64,000 bases of DNA, taken from NCBI RefSeq assembly GCF_905220995.1, contig NZ_CAJNBJ010000017.1:434001-498000 (forward strand). The letters are read 5' to 3'. This DNA is from Nitrospira defluvii (GTDB lineage: Bacteria > Nitrospirota > Nitrospiria > Nitrospirales > Nitrospiraceae). Below the pieces are notes generated by a model that saw only the letters and a program-made list of their open reading frames with translations, searched no databases and was not told where the DNA came from. Shown piece by piece: positions 7,910 to 16,135 of this stretch (position 1 is its first letter; each line of letters starts with the position of its first letter). The position numbers and the translations under genes were made by a program.

Positions 7910-8167
7910 CCGGACGGCACTCCACGGTCTCGCACGGCATAACCCGTAAGCTCCTAAGCAGCTTTTTCATTAGGATCGGCATACCGTTCGAGTCAGGTCG
8001 ATCTTGGGCTAATGAGGTCATGGGAACGCTGAACATTTGCCGACGAAGCACCAGCCGGATGAACCTAGGGGCGGACACACAATTGCGTCGCCAGATGCGG
8101 CGTGGCTCACCGCAACCAAGTCAATGGTTCCTGACGCCGTGTTCTTCGCCCAACATTCCTCTCCCGC

Positions 8168-8410
8168 TCAACCGTTGCTCGTAACGTGCTGCATGACATC
8201 GGTCAGCTTCCTCGCCAAAACCTGTCGATCGAAGTGCGTCAGAACATAGTGTCTGCCGCTTGTGCCGAGTGCGCGACATCGAGTGGGATCACGAGACAGT
8301 TGCAAGACCTGGTTTGCGAAAAAGTCACTCGTCATGCCCGACCCCATCTTGATATGCCATCGTCCTCCCCCGCCGCGAAACTGCTTGATGTGTGATTGCA
8401 AGACCCTCAA
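8168..8410 (-). pseudogene. Glycosyltransferase C-terminal remnant, copy 2
   Basis: The minus frame of about 80 codons ends with QLSRDPTRCRALGTSG, YVLTHFDRQVLARKL and TDVMQHVTSNG, the C-terminal helix pattern of GT4 enzymes. The upstream part is unrelated sequence with no catalytic domain. It is a direct repeat of 5676-5884. Together the copies flank the IS and the RelBE remnant, so recombination between them would delete about 2.5 kb. Confidence 0.6.
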
Positions 8411-8444
8411 GCGCTCAAGCTGGACTGAATGGTGTCGGTGGGAA

Positions 8445-8714
8445 TTAGGCCCGGCTGGATTCGAGGCGGTCCATGCGGGCTTTCAAGGCGGAGATATCCG
8501 TTTCGAGGGTGTGGACGCGTTGGTCGAGCTGAGAAAATGAGAGCCGCAGGAGTGCCCGCATTTCTTTGAACTCGTCACGAATCTCCTCACGGTGTTCTTG
8601 CAACTCGTGCCGAATAGTGGCGTGCCCCTCGGCTATGTGGCGGATATCGCTCCTGAGTGCTTCGGCCACCACGCCAAAATGACGCTTGATCTCTTCCATC
8701 TGCTCGGCGTTCAT
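8445..8714 (-). CDS. Hypothetical coiled-coil protein
   Basis: About 89 residues (MNAEQMEEIKRHFGVVAEAL onward), highly charged with heptad-like spacing of Leu/Ile/His throughout (RHELQEHREEIRDEFKEM, LDQRVHTLETDISALKARM). No enzyme motif and no signal peptide. A GTG at 8741 would add nine residues; neither start has a clear ribosome-binding site. It stands alone between the glycosyltransferase remnant and the VapBC pair. Function unknown. Confidence 0.5.
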   Translation of the reverse strand: MNAEQMEEIKRHFGVVAEALRSDIRHIAEGHATIRHELQEHREEIRDEFKEMRALLRLSFSQLDQRVHTLETDISALKARMDRLESSRA

Positions 8715-8799
8715 AGGTTGCTTGTATAGACCGATCTGCACAAAAATGCAACGCGATTTCTTCCGGGAAGACGAGATTGGTTGCTGATCGGTTTTCGTC

Positions 8800-8936
8800 G
8801 AAATCTCAACCTCTCTTCACGCCGCTGCCCTGCTCATGCGCCGTCAGCCATCGGCCTCCAGCCTCCAACCTCCAGCCGTCCCCCCTCCAACCTTTCTCCT
8901 CCCGCCGCCTCCAACCTCTGTCCTCCAACGGACGCA
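8800..8936. repeat. Pyrimidine-rich degenerate repeats (CCTCCAAC-like)
   Basis: A C/T-rich tract with many CCTCCAAC/CCTCCAGC units, the same kind of sequence as at about 5620-5675 and 9735-9790. No coding signal. It is probably a low-complexity intergenic repeat that spread within this accessory region. Confidence 0.55.
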
Positions 8937-8954
8937 CTGTGGTCACTGATGGCA

Positions 8955-9006
8955 ATATGGGAACTTGTTCAAGTGACACCCATATGAATGAAGGTTATGA
9001 TATGGG
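8955..9006. promoter_or_regulatory. Candidate VapB operator
   Basis: A perfect 7-bp inverted repeat, CCCATAT (8979-8985) and ATATGGG (9000-9006), with a further ATATGGG at 8956-8962. It lies 32 bp upstream of the antitoxin start. VapBC operons are normally autorepressed at palindromes in this position; binding itself is inferred. Confidence 0.5.
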
Positions 9007-9038
9007 CATTCGATAGCCCAAGTACGGGGGACGAGATC

Positions 9039-9260
9039 ATGAAAACCACGATTGAGATCGATCAGCAGCTTTTGCGACAAGCCCAGAAGACGCTGGGCAC
9101 AGATACGATTAAAGGCACGGTGGAGGCGAGCTTGTGCACCGTCATTCAGCACAGCCAGTTAGAAAAATTGGCTAATGCGCTGGGCACGATCCCTCTCGAT
9201 CTGACGCCTGTCCAGCTCCGCTCTCAGCGGCACAAACGGCCCTCCCATGTATCTCGTTGA
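9039..9260 (+). CDS. vapB: VapB-type antitoxin
   Basis: 73 residues. The N-terminus MKTTIEIDQQLLRQAQKTLG is a ribbon-helix-helix-like VapB start (family typical: MRTTIxIDDxLLxxA). The ATG has GGGGGACGAG just upstream; an in-frame extension to 8988 runs through the operator-like repeat and is rejected. The 3' end overlaps the toxin gene by 14 bp. It would bind and neutralise VapC and repress the operon. Confidence 0.78.
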   Translation: MKTTIEIDQQLLRQAQKTLGTDTIKGTVEASLCTVIQHSQLEKLANALGTIPLDLTPVQLRSQRHKRPSHVSR

Positions 9261-9656
9261 CACCTCCGTCTGGATCCATGCACTTCGTCCGACGGGGAAT
9301 GCCGAGATTCAAGCCAGACTCAAACCCTTGATCGTCAATGGACAGACGACCGTCGCCGAGTGGATTCTTCTTGAACTGGTGACGGGACTGGTCAAGTCCG
9401 AGCAGCCCTCCAGTCTTCTCAAGTGGTTTTCGCCGGTGCCCCGGCTCTCGCTCAACCCGGAGTGGTGGGACACTGTGTGGGACTTGGCTGGGCGTCTCAG
9501 AAGACACGGGGTGTCTCCCTCGGCAGCGGATTGTCTGATTGCCACGATCGCGATGAAGCACCAGGTTACGTTCACTGCGATACCGACTTCGAGGCGATGA
9601 AAGCGATTTTCCGATTGCAGACCCTCGATTGGACCCAGTACCTTCATGCATCCTGA
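9247..9656 (+). pseudogene. vapC: VapC PIN-domain toxin with a C-terminal frameshift
   Basis: The frame starts MYLVDTSVWIHALRP (first catalytic Asp D5), with ILLELVTG and SAADCLIATIA carrying the next acidic residues. At about 9571-9574 one base is missing: the frame then reads TFTAIPTSRR and stops at 9600, whereas the -1 frame continues HCDTDFEAM, FRLQTLDW to a stop at 9656. The lost segment contains the fourth acidic site (CDTDF), so the encoded 117-residue form should be inactive or impaired. Confidence 0.75.
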
Positions 9657-9845
9657 GTGCGTGCGGTGGGACGTGTGAGGCAAGAGGCGTGAGGCAGGTC
9701 AGAATTTAGGAGCCTCTCCCGTCTTCATGATCTCTCCTCTGACCTCCAACGCCCTTCCTCCAGCCTCCAACCGTCCCTCCCCCGCCGCGCAACCGCTGAT
9801 GTGTTAATGCAAGATCTGACCCCCGAGATGGAGGAGGCAGAACGA
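9657..9845. other. Intergenic sequence with pyrimidine-rich tract
   Basis: No gene. It contains a CCTCCAAC-like C/T-rich tract (about 9735-9790) followed by the ATGTGTTAATGCAAG motif copy. It marks the right edge of the accessory region before the exopolysaccharide locus. Confidence 0.5.
9799..9823. repeat. Short recurring motif ATGTGTTAATRCAAG, copy 3
   Basis: ATGTGTTAATGCAAG followed by ATCTGACCCC, matching 5894-5918 with three differences and again preceded by a CCTCCCCCGCCGC-like stretch. Confidence 0.5.
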
Positions 9846-9863
9846 GAAAAGCCCCGCCGGGCT
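9846..9863 (-). terminator. Intrinsic terminator of the exopolysaccharide operon
   Basis: Read on the minus strand: AGCCC-GGCG-GGGCT hairpin followed by TTTTC. It overlaps the stop codon of the bi-domain oxidoreductase, the last gene of the minus-strand run. Confidence 0.65.
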
Positions 9864-12012
9864 AGAGATGGTACGTCGCACCGGTCTGGAGGCTCCTGAC
9901 GGCCAGGAGGCAGGCGCGGGTGACGGCCTCGATCTGCTCGAACGGGATCACCGCCGGTCCACCCTGCTCGATCGACTGGATGAGCCGGGTCATTTCCTCG
10001 GTAAATCCCTTGTCTCGCTTCGGTGTCTTGAAGTTGCGGCGGTGGGAACCTTCGTACAGGGATGTCTCCATGAAGTCATCCATCACAAGGGATGTGCCGT
10101 CGGCGTGCGCTTCAAATCGTTCCTTGGGAAGTGCGGAATTACCCTCGGCGGTATAGACGATCGTGCCGATCGATCCGTCGCTGAAGGTCAGCGTGACACT
10201 GCACTGATCGTCCGTAAGGCCGGAACTGTGGCGCCCGACCCGGCCGGCACAGACGGACGTCGGGAGCGCGCCGCACAGCGACAGCATATAGTCCACAAAA
10301 TGGCAGACTTCGCCGACGATGCGTCCGCCTCCCACGTGAGGATCTTGTACCCAGTGGTCCGGGGGGATGCGCCCGGCATTGACGCGGTAGAGCATCACGA
10401 GCGGGTTCGTCCGCGAGGCGAAAAAGTTTCGCGCCTCTTTCGCGTGGGGCGAAAACCGTCGATTGAATCCCACCATCAACCGAACCCCATCGACCGACTT
10501 TTTCTCATACGTCGCGCGAATCTCCTGCAGCTCGTCCTCGGTGAGACAGAGCGGCTTCTCGACAAACACGTGTTTGTCCGCCAACAGCGACCTGACCACG
10601 AGGGATGCATGGCTGTCATGGCGCGTGCCGATCAGCACGCAGTTGATCGCCTGGTCGTCCAGGATCGACTGGGCGTCGCTGGTACAAAACGCCGCGTCGA
10701 TTTTTCCGGCAAGGGTCTTCGCGCTGATCCCTGAGGCGGTGCAGATGCCGCGAATCGCGACGCGGTTCAATGCCTGCAGCGGCGGCAGCAGCATATCCTT
10801 CACATGGTTGCCCGCGCCGATGATCCCCATCGTCACGGCTCGACCGGCCTGCCCCTTCCCCACGGCGATGGTACGCGGCAAGGAGCGCGCGCGGTCGGAA
10901 GGATAGGTAATGACCATGGCGATGTACGGCGCCTTCCCCTCCATCATTAACGAGTAGGCCGATTCTGCCTGTTCGATCGGGAACCGATGGGTGATCAAGG
11001 GCTTCAGGAGGACCTTGCGATCCGCCACCAGTTCGAGAAAGGCCTGCATGTTGCGTTGTTCCGTCCAGCGGACATAGGCAAAGGGATAGTCTTGCCCCTG
11101 TTCCTCATACCGGCTGTCGTACCGCCCCGGGCCGTACGACATGGAGAGGCGCAGGTCGAGTTCTTTCTTGTAATAGGGTTCTCGCGGCACATTCATGCCG
11201 ACCGCACCGACCACCACCACCCGCCCCTTCTTGCGGGCGATTGCGCCGGCCATTTCGATGGGGCCGTTGTCTGTGGTGCTGGCCGTAATGATCACGGCAT
11301 CCACGCCATGGCCGTCGGAAAAGGTCGCCGAAGCATCAAGCAGCGAACCGGACTCGACGGCCAGGTCCGCGCCGAATTGGCGCGTCAATTCCAGTTTGGA
11401 AGGATCGAGGTCAGTTCCCAGCACGCGGCAGCCGGAGGCTTTCAGCAATTGCACCGTCAGTTGGCCCAGCAGCCCAAGACCGATCACCGCGATGCGGTCG
11501 CCCAGCCTCGGCTCCGCCTGGCGGATGCCCTGGAGGGCGATCGCGCCGAGTGTGACAAACGAGGCATCCTCGAAATCGACGGCATCGGGAATCTTCACGC
11601 AGAGATGTTTCGGGACGTAGACCATTTCGGCGTGAGACGCATAGTTTTGTCCCGCGCAGGCCACGCGGTCGCCGATCGTGAAGCCGCCTGCATCCTGGGC
11701 CACCTCCACGACGGTACCCGCGCAGCTGTAGCCCAGCGCCACCGGGGCATCCAGCTTGTCGAACACGCGCGACAGGGTCTGGGTGAGTCCATCCTTCTGG
11801 ATCGAAGCCAATACCTTTTTGACTTTTTCCGGGCGCTCCATGGCCCTGCTCATGAGTGATTGTTGGGCGCTGTGGACGGTCGATTTTTCGGTGCCTGGGC
11901 TGATGAGCGAAGCTTGATTGAGGACCAGCAGGCCGCTTCCGCGCAGCGCGGGCGGAGGCACGTCCGCGACCTGGATCGTGGCGGATCGATTATGTTGAAG
12001 GATCTGTTTCAT
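9862..12012 (-). CDS. Bi-domain oxidoreductase (zinc-type dehydrogenase plus Gfo/Idh/MocA)
   Basis: 716 residues. The N-terminal half (about 1-350) is a medium-chain dehydrogenase with cofactor fold VIGLGLLGQLTVQLL near 175 and GYSCAGTVVEV. The C-terminal half (about 385-716) is a Gfo/Idh/MocA oxidoreductase with GIIGAGNHVKDML and the EKPLCL motif. Such fusions are common in exopolysaccharide clusters and probably act on nucleotide-sugar or sugar-acid intermediates; the substrate is not known. It is the last gene of the minus-strand export run, 35 bp after the ATPase gene, and ends in an intrinsic terminator. Confidence 0.85.
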   Translation of the reverse strand: MKQILQHNRSATIQVADVPPPALRGSGLLVLNQASLISPGTEKSTVHSAQQSLMSRAMERPEKVKKVLASIQKDGLTQTLSRVFDKLDAPVALGYSCAGTVVEVAQDAGGFTIGDRVACAGQNYASHAEMVYVPKHLCVKIPDAVDFEDASFVTLGAIALQGIRQAEPRLGDRIAVIGLGLLGQLTVQLLKASGCRVLGTDLDPSKLELTRQFGADLAVESGSLLDASATFSDGHGVDAVIITASTTDNGPIEMAGAIARKKGRVVVVGAVGMNVPREPYYKKELDLRLSMSYGPGRYDSRYEEQGQDYPFAYVRWTEQRNMQAFLELVADRKVLLKPLITHRFPIEQAESAYSLMMEGKAPYIAMVITYPSDRARSLPRTIAVGKGQAGRAVTMGIIGAGNHVKDMLLPPLQALNRVAIRGICTASGISAKTLAGKIDAAFCTSDAQSILDDQAINCVLIGTRHDSHASLVVRSLLADKHVFVEKPLCLTEDELQEIRATYEKKSVDGVRLMVGFNRRFSPHAKEARNFFASRTNPLVMLYRVNAGRIPPDHWVQDPHVGGGRIVGEVCHFVDYMLSLCGALPTSVCAGRVGRHSSGLTDDQCSVTLTFSDGSIGTIVYTAEGNSALPKERFEAHADGTSLVMDDFMETSLYEGSHRRNFKTPKRDKGFTEEMTRLIQSIEQGGPAVIPFEQIEAVTRACLLAVRSLQTGATYHL

Positions 12013-12047
12013 GGACTCGGGACGGTGCGATTGGACAGGATCAGATC

Positions 12048-13448
12048 TTAGCGCTCCCCCTTCAATAGCTGGCGCATCTGTTTCCAGGCCAGGCCGAATC
12101 CCCAGGACTCGCCGCGGGTCTGGCCCCGATCGGCAGTCCGATCGTCTTCAAGGTTGGAGAGTCTGGCGGCCGTATCCTTGAAAGTGCGGTCCGTGCGAAA
12201 AATCAGCCGGTACTGTTCCAAAGCCTCGGGCTTGTCACCCAGTTGTTCCAGGGTGCGACCCAACAGGTAGCGGACACTCAGTGTCTGTTGATGAGGGGCG
12301 TCGTAGTCGGCACAGGCTTTTCGAAAGGCGGCCACGGCCTGAGGCACCTGACCGAGCGCGCGGTAACAGAGCCCGATCTGACCGAAGGCCCGCACATGAT
12401 AGGCGGGATCTTGCGCCGCTTGCTGGAACCGGGCGATGGCTGCGATAAACTTCTGGGACTTTCGGAGTGCCATCCCCTGCTGATAGGCAGTGTCCGCGGC
12501 CTCGGGTTCCTCTGCATCGCTGTAGGCTGGTCGTGCCGCAGCTGCTGCGAACGGTTGGGTGAATTGCTCCGGCCGCTCCGGCGCCGCTTCCCCCTCGCCC
12601 GCCGCGATGCCGGCCAGATCCTCAAGCTCGGACAGCGGAAGAATGCGATTTTTTCTCCGGTCGAGCGCGGCCTGCGCCAGCAGTTTGGCCGTGATGCGCG
12701 GAGCCTGCTGGGCGAAGCCGTAGGTCAGCGCCATCTCGCAGACCTGATTGATCAGGCGCGGATTCCCCTGGCTCAATCGATACGTCAGTGCGCAGGCCTG
12801 AGGACTGAAGAGTGGGCTGGTTCCACCGGACAACTGGATGCGGTGATGGATGTACTGGACCACCTCCTCTTCCGTGAAGGGTTGGATGTGGTAGTCCACC
12901 ACGACACGTTGCGCAAATTGCGTCATGTCTACTCGCCGGAGCAGGGTCTGGAGGTCCGGTTGGCCGGACAGAATGATCTGCAGTTGCAGCGATTTCTCTC
13001 GATTCAAATTGGAGAGGAGTCGCAACTCTTCCAGGAGCTTCACGCCCAGGTTCTGCGCCTCATCCATGATGAGCACCACGCGGCGCTTCCGAAGCGCTTC
13101 CTCCGCCAGAAACTTCGCGAACAGATGCTGTGCCTCGACCGGGTCGAGTTGTTTCGTATTGAGCCCAAGGGCCAGCAGGATCCACGGCAGCAGATAGTCC
13201 ACATCGTAACGGGCATTGGTCAGGAAGCCGATGGAGTAGAGGTCGCGATTGTCCCCGATCAACTTGTGCAGCAGCGACGTCTTGCCCGTGCCGGGATCGC
13301 CGGTCAGCACCATGAACGGGGCTTCGGTGAGGAGGCCGTACTCCAACAGACTGTAGGCGGTGCGGTGCGTGGAGCCGAGATAGAGAAACTCACTGTCCGG
13401 CAGCAGCGAAAACGGTTTGCTGTGGAGGCGGTAGAAGCGTTTATACAT
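12048..13448 (-). CDS. Exosortase-system-associated AAA ATPase with TPR tail
   Basis: 466 residues. ExeA-like AAA domain with Walker A GDPGTGKTS (50-58) and Walker B VVLIMDEAQN (near 125); start MYKRFYRLHSKPFSLLPD is typical of the PEP-CTERM/XrtA-associated ATPase family. The C-terminal ~130 residues contain TPR-like repeats (YQQGMALRKSQKFIAAIARF; AFGQIGLCYRALGQVPQAVA). It follows the BY-kinase gene by 7 bp. The family accompanies exosortase EPS loci and is thought to act in EPS assembly or export, with no precise role established. Confidence 0.88.
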   Translation of the reverse strand: MYKRFYRLHSKPFSLLPDSEFLYLGSTHRTAYSLLEYGLLTEAPFMVLTGDPGTGKTSLLHKLIGDNRDLYSIGFLTNARYDVDYLLPWILLALGLNTKQLDPVEAQHLFAKFLAEEALRKRRVVLIMDEAQNLGVKLLEELRLLSNLNREKSLQLQIILSGQPDLQTLLRRVDMTQFAQRVVVDYHIQPFTEEEVVQYIHHRIQLSGGTSPLFSPQACALTYRLSQGNPRLINQVCEMALTYGFAQQAPRITAKLLAQAALDRRKNRILPLSELEDLAGIAAGEGEAAPERPEQFTQPFAAAAARPAYSDAEEPEAADTAYQQGMALRKSQKFIAAIARFQQAAQDPAYHVRAFGQIGLCYRALGQVPQAVAAFRKACADYDAPHQQTLSVRYLLGRTLEQLGDKPEALEQYRLIFRTDRTFKDTAARLSNLEDDRTADRGQTRGESWGFGLAWKQMRQLLKGER

Positions 13449-13455
13449 GAATGGC

Positions 13456-14280
13456 CTATATCATCCGTTTCATGCGTGCGGGCGTGGTCGTCGAGTGGCC
13501 TACCTTGTTGACCACCGTTCCCAGCACCGGCGTCGACTGCTTGATCAGCGCTAAGGCCCGTTCCACATCTTCCGCTTTTGTGCGTCCTTCTTCAATCACC
13601 ACGAGCATGGCATCGAGATAGGGCGAAAACGCCAGGACATCCGACGTCTGCAAGATCGGGGGGAGGTCGAACAGGATCATACGCGATTGATAGCGATGTT
13701 TAAACTCGTCGACCAGCGCCACCATCTTGGGAGAGGTCAGGGCTTCCGCCGAATGGGCCACAGTCCGTCCGCCGGGCAAGAGCACGAATCGTCCGATGCC
13801 GGGATGGACCAGCAATTGTTCGATCGGCACATCGTCCAATAGATAGTCGGCCAATCCCTGGCAGTCGCCCAGATCGAACATCTCATGCACGCTGGGGTGC
13901 CGGAGATTGGCGTCGACCAGCAGCACGGATTGCGTCACATCCATGGCCAGGCTGGCCGCCAGGTTCACGGCCGTGAAGGTTTTGCCTTCCCGCTCGCCGG
14001 GGCTGGTGACGCCGATGACGTTCCATCCCTTTTCTCTCACCCGGTGCAACACCTGGGTACGCAGGATCTTGAAGGAATCGACGAACGGCCCTCCTTCGAA
14101 TCCCGCCAGAATGCGCTGTTCCCGCAGCACCGGTTCGGGGATCTGAACCGAGCGTGTGTGGGTATACACGATAGTCGCCGGTACCGCCCGGATGGGCTGG
14201 GTCCGACTCGGCCCGGATCTGGGAGGACTGTGGTGCTGCTGTTGTTTATAGCGATCGAGCGCCGCTTGAAACCATTCCAT
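13456..14280 (-). CDS. CpsD/CapB-like tyrosine kinase (BY-kinase)
   Basis: 274 residues, cytoplasmic. Walker A TSPGEREGKTF (92-102), Walker A' VLLVDANLRHPSVH (near 118) and Walker B MILFDLPP. This is the kinase half of a Wzc-type co-polymerase; the Wzz-like membrane half is the next gene upstream. No C-terminal tyrosine cluster is present (it ends ARMKRMI), so autophosphorylation may use other sites or be absent. Role: control of polymer chain length and export. Confidence 0.88.
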   Translation of the reverse strand: MEWFQAALDRYKQQQHHSPPRSGPSRTQPIRAVPATIVYTHTRSVQIPEPVLREQRILAGFEGGPFVDSFKILRTQVLHRVREKGWNVIGVTSPGEREGKTFTAVNLAASLAMDVTQSVLLVDANLRHPSVHEMFDLGDCQGLADYLLDDVPIEQLLVHPGIGRFVLLPGGRTVAHSAEALTSPKMVALVDEFKHRYQSRMILFDLPPILQTSDVLAFSPYLDAMLVVIEEGRTKAEDVERALALIKQSTPVLGTVVNKVGHSTTTPARMKRMI

Positions 14281-14341
14281 GGTGACCCCTTTCCATACCG
14301 GCAGACCGGTGCAACGATCTCACGTTAGGAGATGACTACGG

Positions 14342-16111
14342 TCATTCGACGCCGAATTTTCTCAAGGTTGCGAACCATATGACATCCAATGGGGTCCAAA
14401 ACAGATGACAGAGCAGGAGGAGAACAGCTACGGCTCCCAACCCGGCCATTCTGATTCTGCCCCGGCGTCTCAGCGCACGGCCTACATCGGCCTTGTTCGG
14501 CATGTACGGAATCACCGCCAAGGGAAAGGCCTGGGTGACTCGCACCAATTGCTCCGGCGTGCGAATGGAATGGTCGAGATGTTCGGCCAAGGCAGCGGCT
14601 CCGGCGCCACCTGCCATGGCAAGAATGACCCCCAGCAAGACGATGGCTTTCCGATTCGGCTTTTCGGGACTCTCCGGCAAACCCGGTGGATCGATGAGCG
14701 AGAACCGCTCGCCTTTCCGTTGCACTTCGAGGCCTTCCGACACCTTGGCCTCCAGGAGTCGCGAGCGAATGTCCTGATATTTTTGGGACGAGGTGTCGCG
14801 GTCGCGCGCGAGCGTCAGATAGTCCGGTTCCAGCACCGGAGTCCGCTCGATGCGTTTGGCATAATCCTGAAGTCGTTGTTTGACGGTCGTACGGCTGGTT
14901 TTCAATGCTTGCAGAGATGAATTCACCGAATTGAGTTGCGCCTGAATGTTGATGTAGGCGGGATTTTCCGGACGCTGCATCGGCTTGTTGCCGGCACCCG
15001 TGCCGATCCGACGGAGTTCCCGTTCCAGCGCCACGATCGTGCGTTGGGTCTGTAACACATCGGGGTGGTTCTCTCCGAGGCGGTCGGCAAGTGTGGCCTG
15101 CCTGGCCCGGGCATCGATCAATTGTTTTGCGACCTCTTCAGTCTCCGGATTTGCCCCGGTTTCCCGCTCCAGCGCAGAGATTTCCTGTTTCATCTTAATC
15201 ACGTCCGGATGGTCCGACGACAGATTCGCGGCCACTCCGGGATATTCCGCCCGGAGTCCACGTAACCGCTCCACACTATCGAGGATACGTTCTCCGGTGA
15301 CGGACAGGATGGGTGTATTCGGCTTAATGGTTGCCAATTCCCCGTCGAGATACGACTTCCGCTCCTCAAGGCTGCGGATCTGTTGATCGAGGTCCATCAG
15401 CTCACGATCCGACTGGTTCATCATTTGGAGATTCAGCGGCATTAACTCGGGCAAGGCACCGGCCGCGCGTTGCTTGAACGTGGCCAGTTTGGCCTCCACC
15501 TCTTCGATATGCGCCGCGAGGCTTTCCGCCTCTTGTTTCAGAAAGGTAGTGGTTTCTTGTGCTTGGCGTTCGCGGCTCTTGAGATTCTCGCCGAGAAACA
15601 GGCTGGTCAGTTCATTCGCCACCCGCTGCGCCGTTTCAGCCGTTCGACTATTGTAGGAGACGGTGAAAGCAATCGTCGCCTTGGTGGCATGCTGAGTCCG
15701 TTTGTCGATGACATCGGCATTGATAACTTCGACTTCGATATCCTTGATGAACCGTTTGATGATTCCTTCCGTCGGGCTTTCTTTTCGCATTTCTGGGTAC
15801 AGATCGTATTGCTCAACTACTTTCCAGAGGCTTGGACGACTCATGACCTGTTGTTTGATCATTTCAATCCGCTGGTCGGCGTAACTGGTGATCGTGCTAT
15901 GAACCAACTCAGCAGGCACTTCTTGTTCTTCAATCAAAATGGTAGCCGTCGATTTGAATGTGGGAGACCATACTATGGCTGCGGTCGTGCTAAGACCCAC
16001 GAAACACATCATCACAAGAAGAATGAGGGTGCGGCGGCGATGGAAAATATTCAAGAACTCATGAAGGTTCGGCGTCGTATTCAGTGCGGAGGTTTCTTGA
16101 GGAATCGACAT
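14342..16111 (-). CDS. Wzz-like chain-length determinant (polysaccharide co-polymerase)
   Basis: 589 residues. First membrane segment at about 28-48 (TLILLVMMCFVGLSTTAAIV), a long periplasmic coiled coil (about 185-450), and a second segment near 492-515 preceded by the proline-rich DPPGLPESPEKPNRKAI typical of Wzz. An extra hydrophobic stretch lies near 555-580. It pairs with the separately encoded BY-kinase downstream. It matches the exosortase-system chain-length determinant family. It sets EPS polymer length at the inner membrane. Confidence 0.9.
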   Translation of the reverse strand: MSIPQETSALNTTPNLHEFLNIFHRRRTLILLVMMCFVGLSTTAAIVWSPTFKSTATILIEEQEVPAELVHSTITSYADQRIEMIKQQVMSRPSLWKVVEQYDLYPEMRKESPTEGIIKRFIKDIEVEVINADVIDKRTQHATKATIAFTVSYNSRTAETAQRVANELTSLFLGENLKSRERQAQETTTFLKQEAESLAAHIEEVEAKLATFKQRAAGALPELMPLNLQMMNQSDRELMDLDQQIRSLEERKSYLDGELATIKPNTPILSVTGERILDSVERLRGLRAEYPGVAANLSSDHPDVIKMKQEISALERETGANPETEEVAKQLIDARARQATLADRLGENHPDVLQTQRTIVALERELRRIGTGAGNKPMQRPENPAYINIQAQLNSVNSSLQALKTSRTTVKQRLQDYAKRIERTPVLEPDYLTLARDRDTSSQKYQDIRSRLLEAKVSEGLEVQRKGERFSLIDPPGLPESPEKPNRKAIVLLGVILAMAGGAGAAALAEHLDHSIRTPEQLVRVTQAFPLAVIPYMPNKADVGRALRRRGRIRMAGLGAVAVLLLLCHLFWTPLDVIWFATLRKFGVE

Positions 16112-16135
16112 AACAGGTCCTTTGTAATATCGTCG

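Noticed and set aside
8800-8936. Possible CRISPR array in the CCTCC-rich repeats
   Set aside because: Units are short, degenerate and unevenly spaced, with no unique spacers and no cas genes.
10987-11859. 290-codon plus-strand frame over the bi-domain oxidoreductase
   Set aside because: Antisense shadow; the minus-strand gene has clear cofactor-binding motifs.
12243-13511. 422-codon plus-strand frame over the AAA ATPase
   Set aside because: Antisense shadow of the ATPase/TPR gene; no recognisable domain.
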